From: Petropleomorpha daqingensis | GTDB lineage: Bacteria > Actinomycetota > Actinomycetes > Mycobacteriales > Geodermatophilaceae | Direction of reading: 5' to 3' | Length of the DNA stretch: 64,000 nucleotides | NCBI RefSeq assembly: GCF_013408985.1 | Contig: NZ_JACBZT010000001.1 | Coordinates: 4,481,197 to 4,545,196, forward strand | Shown: positions 10,286 through 18,535 of the stretch, piece by piece | How positions within the stretch are numbered: position 1 is the first letter of the stretch | How the letters are laid out: the number at the start of each line of letters is the position of its first letter | Program-made: the position numbers and the translations under genes | The notes under the pieces: generated by a model | What the model saw: only the letters and a program-made list of their open reading frames with translations | What the model was told of the DNA's origin: nothing | Database searches by the model: none

Positions 10286-11160
10286 GCCTGCGCGACTGGC
10301 GGCCGCGCACGCCGCCCCTGCCCGACCACCTCCAGGCGGTCGTCAAGCCCGACGATCCCGAGTGGTTCGCCCGCGAGCTGGCCATCGCCGCGGCGCCACC
10401 GTGGTGGTTCTGGCGGTTCATGCTGCGCCGGTTCTCCTGGCTGGTCAGCATCTTCGGCCGGGTCGAGGTCAGCGGGAGCATCCCCGAGGAGCTCCGGCGC
10501 GGCCCGCTGCTGCTGGCCGCCAACCACATCGGCGACTTCGACCCGTTCGTCGTCGCCGTCGCCCTGCACAAGCTCGGCCTGGTGCCGCGGATCATGGCCA
10601 CCGGCGGCATCCTCGCCGCACCGGTCGCCGGCGCCCTGCTGGAGCGCACCGGCGGCATCCGGGTGGAGCGCGGCACCGAGGTCGCCCGGCACGCCGTCCG
10701 GGTCACCGAGGTGGCGCTGGTGCACGGCGGGCACGTGATCGCCTACCCCGAGGGTCGCGTCGGCCTCGCGCCGGACTTCTGGCCCGAGCGCGGCCGCACC
10801 GGCCTGGCGCGGCTGGCCCTCGGCGTCGGGGTCCCGGTGCTGCCGGTCAGCCAGTGGGGCGCCCACGAGGTGCTCCAGTACGGCAACGACTGGGGCAAGC
10901 TGCGCACGGTGCTGCGCGCGGTCGTCCGCCGTCCCACCTTCAAGGTGCACGTCGGCCCGCCGGTCTACCTGGAGGACCTGCGCGGCGGCAAGGTCGGCGA
11001 CGCCCACCGCGCCCGCATGCGGATCGCCGCGGCGATCACCCGCGGCCTGGTGCCGTTGCGGGCCGGGGAACTCCACGCGCCGCGGTTCGTCGACCCCACG
11101 AGGCCCACCTCCGGAGCGGCGGCCTTCCCGGGCGGCGTCGTCCCGGACGACATCCCGTGA
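10270..11160 (+). CDS. 1-acyl-glycerol-phosphate acyltransferase (PlsC-like)
   Basis: Membrane-associated acyltransferase of about 296 residues. The catalytic NHX4D box is NHIGDFD (His86, Asp91), and GGIRVERG and AYPEGRVG are the substrate and third motifs of the PlsC family. A hydrophobic segment (WWFWRFMLRRFSWLVSIFG) precedes the box. Two starts compete: ATG 10270 and GTG 10282, the latter overlapping the upstream stop as GTGA. Translationally coupled to the GDPD gene, so the pair probably serves phospholipid or glycolipid metabolism. Confidence 0.88.
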   Translation: MGDRVSLRDWRPRTPPLPDHLQAVVKPDDPEWFARELAIAAAPPWWFWRFMLRRFSWLVSIFGRVEVSGSIPEELRRGPLLLAANHIGDFDPFVVAVALHKLGLVPRIMATGGILAAPVAGALLERTGGIRVERGTEVARHAVRVTEVALVHGGHVIAYPEGRVGLAPDFWPERGRTGLARLALGVGVPVLPVSQWGAHEVLQYGNDWGKLRTVLRAVVRRPTFKVHVGPPVYLEDLRGGKVGDAHRARMRIAAAITRGLVPLRAGELHAPRFVDPTRPTSGAAAFPGGVVPDDIP

Positions 11161-11209
11161 TCGGGTGCCGGTGCTGGACCGGACCCCGCCCACCTGGGAA
11201 CCTGCGCCC

Positions 11210-12574
11210 GTGAGCACCGAGGCCCCGCCGGCCGGCCCCGCCGTCGTCGACCGCGCGCTCAAGCGCGAGCGGTTCGGCTGGTACTCCTACGACTGGGCCA
11301 ACTCGGTCTTCAGCACCACGGTCGTCACGGTCTTCCTGGCCCCGTACCTGACCTCGATCGCGGAGGACGCCGCGGACGCCTCCGGGCGGATCCACCCGCT
11401 GGGCATCAGCGTCCCGCCGGGCAGCTTCTTCGGCTACGTGGTCTCGGTGTCGGTCGTGCTGCAGGTGTTCGTGCTGCCGGTCACCGGGGCGATCGCCGAC
11501 CGCGTCGCGCACAAGCGCCGGCTGCTGGCCGGCCTGGCCTTCCTCGGCTCGCTGTGCACGCTGGCGATGTACTTCGTCGCCGGGCAGCGCTACCTGCTCG
11601 GCGCGGGCCTGTTCGTGGTGGCCAACCTGGCGTTCGGCGCCTCGATCGTCGTCTACAACTCGTGGCTGCCCGATCTGGCCTCGCCCGACGAGCGGGACAA
11701 GATCTCCAGCCGCGGCTGGGCGTTCGGCTACCTCGGCGGGGCGCTGCTGCTCGCGCTGAACCTCGGGCTGTTCATCGGCCACGACTCCCTCGGCGTGAGC
11801 GAGGGCGACGCCGTCCGGATCTGCCTGGCCTCGGCCGGCATCTGGTGGGGCGGGTTCACCGTCCTCACCGTCTCCCTGCTGCGCGACCGGCCGCCCCGCG
11901 CGGTGGTCGCCGGCGGGCGGGGGCGCACCGTCCGCGGCAGCTTCCGGCAGCTGGGCGCCACCCTGCGCGACCTGCGCCGGTACCCGCTGACGCTGTGGTT
12001 CCTCGGTGCCTACCTGCTGTTCAACGACGGCGTGCAGACGGTCATCAACGTCTCCGCCCAGTACGGCAAGGAGGAGCTGCGGCTGTCGCAGACCACGCTG
12101 GTCTCGACCATCCTGCTGGTCCAGCTCGTCGCCTTCGTCGGTGCGGTGGCCCTCGGCCGGATCGCGCAGGCGGTCGGGGCAAAGCGGACCGTCCTGGGTG
12201 CGCTCGTCGTCTGGACCCTGGTACTGGTCGGCGCCTACTTCGTGCAGGCCGGGGCGGCACTGCAGTTCTACCTCCTGGCCACCGTGATCGGCGTCGTCCT
12301 CGGCGGCACGCAGGCGCTGACCCGATCGCTGTTCAGCCAGCTGATCCCCCCCGGGCGCGAGGCGGAGTACTTCGGCTTCTACGAGATCAGCGACCGGGGC
12401 ACCAGCTGGCTGGGTCCGTTCCTGTTCGCGCTGACCTTCCAGCTGACCGACTCCTACCGGTACGCGATCTTCAGCCTGGTGTTCTTCTTCGTGGTCGGCG
12501 GCCTGCTGTTCCTCCGCCTGCCGATGCGCCGGGCGATCGAGCAGGCCGGCAACGTGCCCCCGGAGCGCCTGTGA
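11210..12574 (+). CDS. MFS transporter, UMF1/Atg22-like
   Basis: Major facilitator of about 454 residues and about 12 hydrophobic helices. The signature of the UMF1 subfamily is clear: FGWYSYDWANSVFSTTVVTVFL at the N-terminus, ADRVAHKRRLL in the 2-3 loop and TRSLFSQLIPPGREAEYFGFYE in the second half. The substrate is unknown; eukaryotic relatives export amino acids from vacuoles. GTG 11210 (STEAPPAG) is preferred to GTG 11165. The stop overlaps the next start (GTGA). Confidence 0.88.
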   Translation: MSTEAPPAGPAVVDRALKRERFGWYSYDWANSVFSTTVVTVFLAPYLTSIAEDAADASGRIHPLGISVPPGSFFGYVVSVSVVLQVFVLPVTGAIADRVAHKRRLLAGLAFLGSLCTLAMYFVAGQRYLLGAGLFVVANLAFGASIVVYNSWLPDLASPDERDKISSRGWAFGYLGGALLLALNLGLFIGHDSLGVSEGDAVRICLASAGIWWGGFTVLTVSLLRDRPPRAVVAGGRGRTVRGSFRQLGATLRDLRRYPLTLWFLGAYLLFNDGVQTVINVSAQYGKEELRLSQTTLVSTILLVQLVAFVGAVALGRIAQAVGAKRTVLGALVVWTLVLVGAYFVQAGAALQFYLLATVIGVVLGGTQALTRSLFSQLIPPGREAEYFGFYEISDRGTSWLGPFLFALTFQLTDSYRYAIFSLVFFFVVGGLLFLRLPMRRAIEQAGNVPPERL

Positions 12575-13302
12575 CGGAGCGGGGACCCGAGGACGACGTC
12601 CCGACGTCGGTCCCGGCGGCCGGTGACCGGCGGCGCTTCCCCGCCCCGGCGCACCTGGTCTTCTTCCACGGCCCGATGGACTGCGGCAAGTCCACGCTCG
12701 CGCTGCAGGTCGACCACAACCAGAGCCGCCAGGGCCGGCACGGGCTGCTGCTGACCCAGGGCGACCGCTCCGGCGCGCCGCGGATCAGCTCCCGGGTCGG
12801 CCTGTCGCAGGACGCCCTGGAGGTCGACGCCGGCACCGACCTGCGGCTGCTGGTCCGCGAGCGGTGGGCCGGCGGGCACCGGGTGGACTACCTGATCGTC
12901 GACGAGGCGCAGTTCCTCGAACCGGGCCAGGTCGACCAGCTCGCCGAGCTCGTCGACGAGTCGCACGTCGACGTCTACGCCTTCGGCCTGACCACCGACT
13001 TCCGCGCGCGGCTGTTCCCCGGCACGCAGCGGCTGCTGGAGGTGGCCGACACCGTCGAGCGGGTGCAGGTGCAGGTGCTCTGCTGGTGCGGGCTGCCGGC
13101 CCGGCTCAACGCGCGGGTGGTCGGCGGCGTGATGGTCCGCGAGGGGGCGACCGTGGTCGTCGCCGACACCGCTCCCCCACCGCCGCCGGGCGCGGGTTCG
13201 GCGGCCCCGGAGGTGCGGTACCAGGTGCTGTGCCGGCGGCACTACGTCCGGGGCGAGCTCGGACCGACCGCGGCCGGTCCGGGACAGCTGGCCCTCCCCT
13301 AG
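12571..13302 (+). CDS. tdk: thymidine kinase (TK1-like)
   Basis: Nucleoside kinase of 243 residues phosphorylating thymidine with ATP in the salvage pathway. P-loop FFHGPMDCGKST with Lys40, the DEAQF motif in YLIVDEAQFLEPGQV, the lasso-type region VYAFGLTTDFRARLFPGTQRLLEVAD, and a zinc site split between CWCG and CRRHY. There is a Pro-rich insertion between the Cys pairs (APPPPPGAGSAAPE). Coupled to the MFS gene through a GTGA overlap. Family assignment is good; real nucleoside preference is untested. Confidence 0.88.
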   Translation: MTERGPEDDVPTSVPAAGDRRRFPAPAHLVFFHGPMDCGKSTLALQVDHNQSRQGRHGLLLTQGDRSGAPRISSRVGLSQDALEVDAGTDLRLLVRERWAGGHRVDYLIVDEAQFLEPGQVDQLAELVDESHVDVYAFGLTTDFRARLFPGTQRLLEVADTVERVQVQVLCWCGLPARLNARVVGGVMVREGATVVVADTAPPPPPGAGSAAPEVRYQVLCRRHYVRGELGPTAAGPGQLALP

Positions 13303-13410
13303 CCCCGACACGCCGCGGTGAACTGCGCGTCTCCCCCTTCCGTGTCACTCGTCAGGGGGTGCCGACGTGCGCCATACCACTCCATGAGATGATGGGGAAC
13401 CAACTTCGGC

Positions 13411-13436
13411 GGAATCTCTTCGCCACTTCTGTCGTT
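13411..13436 (+). promoter_or_regulatory. SigR-type promoter of rbpA (GGAAT-N18-GTT)
   Basis: GGAAT at 13411-13415, an 18-nt spacer and GTT at 13434-13436 match the ECF SigR/SigH consensus. In Streptomyces rbpA is a known SigR target. Confidence 0.7.
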
Positions 13437-13528
13437 GGTCCCCTTGAATCGCCCGAATGGTGGGTAGCACCCGCCTGCAGGGCGTCGAGACCAGGACCGA
13501 ACCAGCACCACTGAGAGGACGGTGTGCC

Positions 13529-13873
13529 ATGGCGGAGCGTTCGCTGCGCGGCAGCCGCTTGGGCAGCGTCAGCTACGAGACCGAGCGGAACACGGCGCCG
13601 ATCGAACGGCAGTACGCGGAGTACCGCTGCCCGTCGGGCCACCTGTTCACGGTGCCCTTTGCTGACGACGCCGAAGTTCCCGACACCTGGGAGTGCAAGT
13701 TCGACGGCTCCGCGGCCAAGCTGGTCGGCGGCGCCGAGCCCACCCCCAAGAAGGTCAAGCCCCCGCGCACCCACTGGGACATGCTGCTCGAGCGCCGGTC
13801 GGTCGAGGACCTCGAGGAGGTCCTGGCCGAGCGCCTCGAGGTGCTGCGCGGCCGGCGCACCCAGGCCAGCTGA
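13529..13873 (+). CDS. rbpA: RNA polymerase-binding protein RbpA
   Basis: Actinobacterial general transcription factor of 114 residues that binds RNA polymerase and the group I sigma factor and stabilises open complexes. Nearly all of the protein matches the family: RGSRLGSVSYETERN, PFADDAEVPDTWEC and the C-terminal sigma-interaction domain KKVKPPRTHWDMLLERRSVEDLEE. The zinc-site positions are Cys34, His38, Cys56 and Asp59, so one Streptomyces-type Cys is Asp here. GAGAGGA lies before the ATG. Next to the ppm/lnt genes, as in Mycobacterium tuberculosis. Confidence 0.97.
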   Translation: MAERSLRGSRLGSVSYETERNTAPIERQYAEYRCPSGHLFTVPFADDAEVPDTWECKFDGSAAKLVGGAEPTPKKVKPPRTHWDMLLERRSVEDLEEVLAERLEVLRGRRTQAS

Positions 13874-13886
13874 CCCCACGCACGAC

Positions 13887-13920
13887 ACGGCCCCGGCGGG
13901 ATTCCCGCCGGGGCCGTTCT
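13887..13920 (+). terminator. intrinsic terminator of rbpA
   Basis: Perfect 14-bp stem ACGGCCCCGGCGGG / CCCGCCGGGGCCGT with a 3-nt loop, followed by TTCT, 14 bp after the stop. Confidence 0.85.
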
Positions 13921-13944
13921 GCGTCCGCGGCTTTCCACCGCGGT

Positions 13945-14010
13945 GATCATGACGTTCGGGGAGGAACACGCCGTTCGACGACGGCGCGTCCCGCCCCGAA
14001 CGTCATGATC
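13945..14010. repeat. nested inverted repeat between rbpA and fxsA
   Basis: Perfect 17-bp arms GATCATGACGTTCGGGG (13945-13961) and its complement (13994-14010), enclosing a second hairpin CGCCGT-TCGACG-ACGGCG (13969-13986). The right arm contains the fxsA stop codon. Confidence 0.8.
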
Positions 14011-14530
14011 GTGGAGAAGAGCCGGGCGCGACCTCGCCCTCGATGACCTTCGGCTCCGAGGACGTCGGACGCGGGCCGGGTCGCCAGACCTCCTGCACGT
14101 CCACGCCGTCGACGGTGACCTCCTCGACGCGCGCGCTGCGCACGTGCACGGGGCCGCGCATCCGGTCGGGCAGCCGCGAGTACACGGTGCGCAGCAGCAG
14201 CGCCCGCACGAGGTCCCGGGTGCCCGGGAGCAGGCAGAGCAGGCCGATCAGGTCGGTGAGGAAGCCCGGCAGCAGCATGAGCAGGCCGCCGATGGCGACC
14301 AGCCCGGCGTTGCCCAGCTCGCGGCCGGCCGGGCGGCGGGTGCGGGCGCGGTCACGCAGCTCCCCCAGCGCCTTCGTGCCCTGCCGGCCGAGCAGCAGCG
14401 CGCCGAGCGCGCTGGTGCCCAGCATGGCCAGGATCGTCCACCCGACCCCGATCCAGCTCGCGACCAGCACGAAGACGATCAGTTCGGCCAGGGCGAGCAG
14501 CCCCAGCACGATCCTCAGCCGTCGTCCCAC
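14003..14530 (-). CDS. FxsA family membrane protein
   Basis: Cytoplasmic-membrane protein of 175 residues with the FxsA pattern of three to four hydrophobic helices: LRIVLGLLALAELIVFVLVASWIGVGWT, GTSALGALLLGRQG and GGLLMLLPGFLTDLIGLLCLLPGTRD, then a polar tail. In E. coli FxsA is known for relieving F-exclusion of phage T7; its normal role is unclear. The last residues are encoded by the right arm of the inverted repeat. Downstream of ppm. Confidence 0.88.
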   Translation of the reverse strand: MGRRLRIVLGLLALAELIVFVLVASWIGVGWTILAMLGTSALGALLLGRQGTKALGELRDRARTRRPAGRELGNAGLVAIGGLLMLLPGFLTDLIGLLCLLPGTRDLVRALLLRTVYSRLPDRMRGPVHVRSARVEEVTVDGVDVQEVWRPGPRPTSSEPKVIEGEVAPGSSPRS

Positions 14531-14545
14531 GGCGTCCTGCCTCTC

Positions 14546-15316
14546 CTACCCGCCGATCCGGGTGCGTCCGGGTACGGGACGGCGCACGCGCCCGGGCAGC
14601 CGATCGGCCAGCCGGTCGCGCAGGCCCCATTCGGTGACCCGTACCAACGCTTCCCTAACGATCGAACCGCTCATCTTGCTCCTGCCCAGGGTCCGCTCGG
14701 CGAAGGTGATCGGCACCTCGACCACCCGGGCGCCCGAGCGGACCGCCCGCCAGGCCCAGTCGACCTGGAAGCAGTAGCCGTGGCTGGCGACGTCCTCGAA
14801 CGGCAGCCGGTCGACCAGCGCGGCGCGCACCGCCCGGTAGCCGCCGGTCGCGTCGCGCAGCGGCAGCCGCAGTGCCCAGCGCACGTAGGTGTTGCCGGCG
14901 CGCGAGAGCAGAAGCCGGTGCAGCGGCCAGTCGACCACCCGGCCGCCGGGCACGTAGCGGGAGCCCAGCGCCAGGTCGGCGCCCCGCTCCAGCGCGGCGA
15001 GCAGGTCCGGCAGCTGCGCGGGGTCGTGCGAGCCGTCGGCGTCCATCTCGACCAGCACGTCGAAGCCGCGCGACCGCGCCCAGCCGAACCCGGCGACGTA
15101 GGCCGGCCCGAGGCCCTCCTTGTGCGTGCGGTGCAGCACGTGCACCCGGGGCTCGCGCGCGGCGAGCTTGTCGGCCAGCTCGCCGGTGCCGTCGGGCGAG
15201 GCGTCGTCGACGACGAGGGCGTGCGCGGCCGGGACGGCGGCCAGCAGCCGCTCGACGATCCGCTCGAGGTTCTCGATCTCGTTGTAGGTCGGGATGACCA
15301 CCAGCACGCCGCTCAC
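14546..15316 (-). CDS. ppm1: polyprenol monophosphomannose synthase
   Basis: GT2 glycosyltransferase of 256 residues that transfers mannose from GDP-mannose to polyprenyl phosphate, the lipid donor for lipoarabinomannan-type glycans and protein mannosylation. Motifs: VVIPTYNEIENL, VVDDASPDGTGELAD, VEMDADGSHDP (DXD), GSRYVPGGRVVDW and the TFAERTLGRSKMS end. No C-terminal membrane anchor. The GTG overlaps the lnt stop (GTGA), so the two are translationally coupled. In M. tuberculosis the equivalent activities are fused in one protein. Confidence 0.93.
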   Translation of the reverse strand: MSGVLVVIPTYNEIENLERIVERLLAAVPAAHALVVDDASPDGTGELADKLAAREPRVHVLHRTHKEGLGPAYVAGFGWARSRGFDVLVEMDADGSHDPAQLPDLLAALERGADLALGSRYVPGGRVVDWPLHRLLLSRAGNTYVRWALRLPLRDATGGYRAVRAALVDRLPFEDVASHGYCFQVDWAWRAVRSGARVVEVPITFAERTLGRSKMSGSIVREALVRVTEWGLRDRLADRLPGRVRRPVPGRTRIGG

Positions 15317-16962
15317 CGCGTGCCGCCGATCCGCCGGGGCAGCCGCCGGCGCACCGGGGGCAGGCAGCCGACGAGCGCGGCGACCCCGACCGCGGTCAGC
15401 ACCCACTCCGGGACGGCGCCCAGCCGCTGCGCCACCGTGGTGGAGTGCCGCTGGGCGATGTCCTCGACGAACGTCGCGGGCGTGAACAGCGACGAGGAGC
15501 GGACGACCGAGCCGTCCGGCGCCACGACGGCGGAGATGCCGCTGGTGGCGGCGATGACGACGGTGCGGCCGAACTCGACCGCCCGCAGCCGGCTCATCGC
15601 GAGCTGCTGCGCGCTCTCGTCGGTGAACCCGAAGGTGGCGTTGTTGGTCTGGACGACGATCATCCCGGCGCCGGCGTCGACCACGTCCTGGACCAGCGAG
15701 TCGTAGACGACCTCGAAGCAGATGACGTCGCCGACCCGCGCGCCGCCGATGTCGAGCGTGCCGACCCGGTCCCCCGCCACCTGGTCGTGGCGGACGAGGT
15801 CGACCTGCTTGCTGAAGAACCGGAAGAAGCTGCGGGCCGGCACGTACTCGGCCAGCGGCACGGGGTGGCGCTTGACGTAGGTCTGGCCGGGCCCGGTGTC
15901 CGGGTCCCAGACGATCCCGGTGTTGCGGATGTGGTCGCCCGGCCCCTCGACGATCGCGCCGACCAGGATCGGGGCGCCGACGGCCCGGGCGGCGCGGCTG
16001 ATCTCTCCGTTGGCGTCGTCGTTGAGGTACGGGTCGATGTCGGAGCTGTTCTCCGGCCAGACGACCAGATCCGGCTGCGCCTGCTTGCCGCTGCGGACGT
16101 CGGCGGCCAGCCGCATGGTCTGCTGCACGTGGTTGTCCAGCACGGCCCGTCGCTGGGCGTTGAACTCGAGGCCCGCCCGCGGCACGTTGCCCTGGACCAC
16201 CGCGACGGTCCTCGTCGGGCCGCCGTCGGTGAGCGAGGAGCCGGGCAGGGGCAGCCAGGCCAGCCCGCCGACCAGCGGCACCACCAGGACGCCGGCCACG
16301 GCGAGCGCCGCGCCGCGCAGCGCCGGGCGGCGCTCGTCGGCGTCGGAGGACGACCGCCAGGCCCGGGCCAGGGCGAGCGCCGCGGCGGCGAGCAGCGCGC
16401 CGGTCAGGGCGACGGCGAAGCTGACCAGCGGCACGCCGCCGTAGGCGGCCAGCGACAGCAGCGGCCCGCGGGTCTGCGAGAGCCCGAGCCGCCCCCACGG
16501 GAAGCCGCCGAGGACCAGCCGCCCGCGCAGCGCCTCGTCGGCGACCCACAGGGCCGCCGTCCACAGCGGCCACCAGCGCAGCCGGGAGGTGACGGCGGTG
16601 GCGGCGCCGAGCAGCGCGAGGTGCAGCGCCTCCCAGAGGGCCAGCGCCAGCCACGGGAAGGACCCGACGTACACGCCGGTCCAGGACAGCAGGGGGACGA
16701 AGAAGGCGAGGCCGAAGACCAGCCCGAGCCACAGCCCCGAGCGGGCGCGCCGGCCGCGGACGGCGAGGGCGAGCGCGGCGACGCCGAGCGGGGCGAGGGC
16801 GGGCCGGTCGAAGCCGGGGAAGGCGAGCAGCAGGGCCAGGCCGCCGAGCAGCGCCAGCGCGGTGCGCCAGGGCCAGCGGCGCCGGCGGCGCGGGGTGTCG
16901 GGTTCGGCCGGGGATCGGCGTTCGGTGCGCGGGGCCGCGGGCACGCTCGCTCCTGCGGGCAC
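15313..16962 (-). CDS. lnt: apolipoprotein N-acyltransferase
   Basis: Membrane enzyme of 549 residues adding the third acyl chain to lipoproteins. A Pro/Arg-rich N-terminus and several hydrophobic helices are followed by the nitrilase-type catalytic domain with the Glu-Lys-Cys triad visible in VVWPENSSD, YVKRHPVPLAEYVP and VICFEVVYD; a last helix (WVLTAVGVAALVGCL) precedes the basic end. AGGAGG at 16969-16974, 6 nt before GTG 16962, decides the start over upstream in-frame GTGs. Coupled to ppm. Confidence 0.93.
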   Translation of the reverse strand: MPAGASVPAAPRTERRSPAEPDTPRRRRRWPWRTALALLGGLALLLAFPGFDRPALAPLGVAALALAVRGRRARSGLWLGLVFGLAFFVPLLSWTGVYVGSFPWLALALWEALHLALLGAATAVTSRLRWWPLWTAALWVADEALRGRLVLGGFPWGRLGLSQTRGPLLSLAAYGGVPLVSFAVALTGALLAAAALALARAWRSSSDADERRPALRGAALAVAGVLVVPLVGGLAWLPLPGSSLTDGGPTRTVAVVQGNVPRAGLEFNAQRRAVLDNHVQQTMRLAADVRSGKQAQPDLVVWPENSSDIDPYLNDDANGEISRAARAVGAPILVGAIVEGPGDHIRNTGIVWDPDTGPGQTYVKRHPVPLAEYVPARSFFRFFSKQVDLVRHDQVAGDRVGTLDIGGARVGDVICFEVVYDSLVQDVVDAGAGMIVVQTNNATFGFTDESAQQLAMSRLRAVEFGRTVVIAATSGISAVVAPDGSVVRSSSLFTPATFVEDIAQRHSTTVAQRLGAVPEWVLTAVGVAALVGCLPPVRRRLPRRIGGTR

Positions 16963-17399
16963 GCACAGCCTCCTGCGCACGACGCGCTCCGGACCCGCCG
17001 GGGCGTGCACCTCTCCCCCGCACCGGGTGGCCGGGGGCCGGGCCGCGGCTCTCGCGGCAGCGGCCCTGCCCCAGCATCCCATCCCAACCTGTGCACCCGG
17101 GGTGCCCAGGTCTCACCGATCGCGCCGGCGGCCGCCACACGCGGTGCCGCACCTTCGGGCCGGACGACCGGCCGCTGGCGGCGACCGGAGCGATCCGTTG
17201 TCTGGTGATGCGGTCGAGCGTGGCTCCGCTCGGGTGCCGGGCCGCCCGCCCCGGGCGCCGCCCACGCCGGCGGTTCCCGGCAGGCAGCTCCCGGGGAAGC
17301 ACGGACCGTGCTCCCGGTGAGGAACTGCAGCGACTGTAAGAACTCCACCGACGGATCCGACGACGGGCGAGGACTCCGTGTCGGAGTGTGACCAGATCG
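16963..17399. other. intergenic region between kal and lnt
   Basis: 437 bp without a supported gene. It contains the lnt ribosome site, a hairpin at 17291-17317 and presumably the lnt promoter, which I cannot place. Confidence 0.5.
17291..17317 (-). terminator. possible terminator of the lysine operon
   Basis: AGCACGG-A-CCGTGCT (17298-17312) flanked by CCGGG and CCCGG, 80 bp beyond the kal stop. There is no T-run, so termination is only plausible. Confidence 0.35.
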
Positions 17400-17792
17400 T
17401 TACGTGGCGGTCGGCACGACCACGGTCGCGACCGCTTCGACCACCCGCTCGGGCGGGTCGACGACGCGGGCGGCCGAGGCGCCGCGTTCGGGCTCGGCGC
17501 GCGCGACGACCTGCGCCCAGAGCCGCAGCTCGCGGCTGCGCCGGCCGATGCGCACCACCTCGGCGCCGGCCTCCAGCACGTCGCCGGCGCGCACCGGCCC
17601 GAGGAAGCGGATCTCGGAGTAGCCCGCGAGCAGGCCCTCGTCGCCGTCCATCCGGATCGCGACCTCGGTGGCGACGTCGCCGAACAGGCCGAGCGTGTAG
17701 GCGCCGTCGACCAGGTTCCCGCCGTAGTGCGCGTGGCTGTACGGGACGTACCGGCGGTGGATGACGGTCAGCCCGAGGTTCGGGTCGCTCAT
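17400..17792 (-). CDS. kal: 3-aminobutyryl-CoA ammonia-lyase (Kal), hotdog fold
   Basis: Hotdog-fold protein of 130 residues. In the lysine fermentation pathway Kal removes ammonia from L-3-aminobutyryl-CoA to give crotonyl-CoA. HAHYGGNLVDGAYTLGLFGDVATEVAIRMDGDEG and AGYSEIRFLGPVRAGDVLEAGAEV are the core strands and helix. The fold alone would allow other acyl-CoA functions, but direct coupling to kamE (ATGA overlap) and the rest of the lysine genes make Kal the best call. Last gene of the operon. Confidence 0.85.
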   Translation of the reverse strand: MSDPNLGLTVIHRRYVPYSHAHYGGNLVDGAYTLGLFGDVATEVAIRMDGDEGLLAGYSEIRFLGPVRAGDVLEAGAEVVRIGRRSRELRLWAQVVARAEPERGASAARVVDPPERVVEAVATVVVPTAT

Positions 17793-18535
17793 GCGGCTTC
17801 TCCTTCAGGGACCAGAGCGTGCACCAGGTAGCTGGCGACCTCGCCGGGCGTCGTCCCCCGGCCGAAGACCTTGTCGACGCCGAGCTCGGTCGCCATCGCC
17901 GGGTCGAACCGGGGACCGCCGACGACCAGCAGCGGCCGCGACTCCCCCATCGCCTCGCGGAAGGCGGCGGCCAGCTCGCGGGTGTTGCGCAGGTGCGCGT
18001 CCTTCTGGGTGACCACCTGCGAGACCAGGACGGCGTCGGCGCGCGCCGCGCGGGCCCGGGCGACCAGCTCCGGGACGGCGACCTGCGCGCCCAGGTTGGC
18101 CACGCTCATCTCCCGGTAGTACTCCAGGCCCTTCTCCCCCGCGAAGCCCTTGAGGTTGAGGATCGCGTCGATGCCGACGGTGTGCGCGTCGGTGCCGATG
18201 CAGGCCCCGAGGACGACGAGCTTGCGGTGCAGCCCGGCCTTGATCGCGCCGTTGATCTCGCTCGCCGGCAGCAGCGGGTAGGCGCGCTCCTCGACCTGCA
18301 CCGCGTCGAGGTCGACCAGGTGCTTCACCGAGCCGTAGACGACGAAGAACGTGTAGTTCTCGCCGATGCCGTGGCTGTGCACGACCATCGCGGGTTCGAT
18401 GCCCATCTTGGCCGCCAGCTGCAGCGCGGCGCCGTCCGCCTTGGGCCCTGGCGGGACGGGGAGGGTGAACGACGTCTGCACCATCCCATCCCCGGTGGTG
18501 TCGCCGTAGGGCCGGATCACGGTTCCGTCAGGCAT
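17789..18535 (-). CDS. kamE: lysine 5,6-aminomutase beta subunit
   Basis: B12- and PLP-binding subunit (248 residues) of the enzyme that moves the terminal amino group of beta-lysine to C5, giving 3,5-diaminohexanoate. The cobalamin motif DXHXXG is DAHTVG with His118 as the expected cobalt ligand; Lys129 sits where the family's PLP Schiff-base lysine is. The Rossmann-like C-terminus (LLVVGGPRFDPAMATELGVDKVFG) is complete. The ATG lies 8 nt inside the kamD end and the stop overlaps kal. Confidence 0.95.
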   Translation of the reverse strand: MPDGTVIRPYGDTTGDGMVQTSFTLPVPPGPKADGAALQLAAKMGIEPAMVVHSHGIGENYTFFVVYGSVKHLVDLDAVQVEERAYPLLPASEINGAIKAGLHRKLVVLGACIGTDAHTVGIDAILNLKGFAGEKGLEYYREMSVANLGAQVAVPELVARARAARADAVLVSQVVTQKDAHLRNTRELAAAFREAMGESRPLLVVGGPRFDPAMATELGVDKVFGRGTTPGEVASYLVHALVPEGEAA

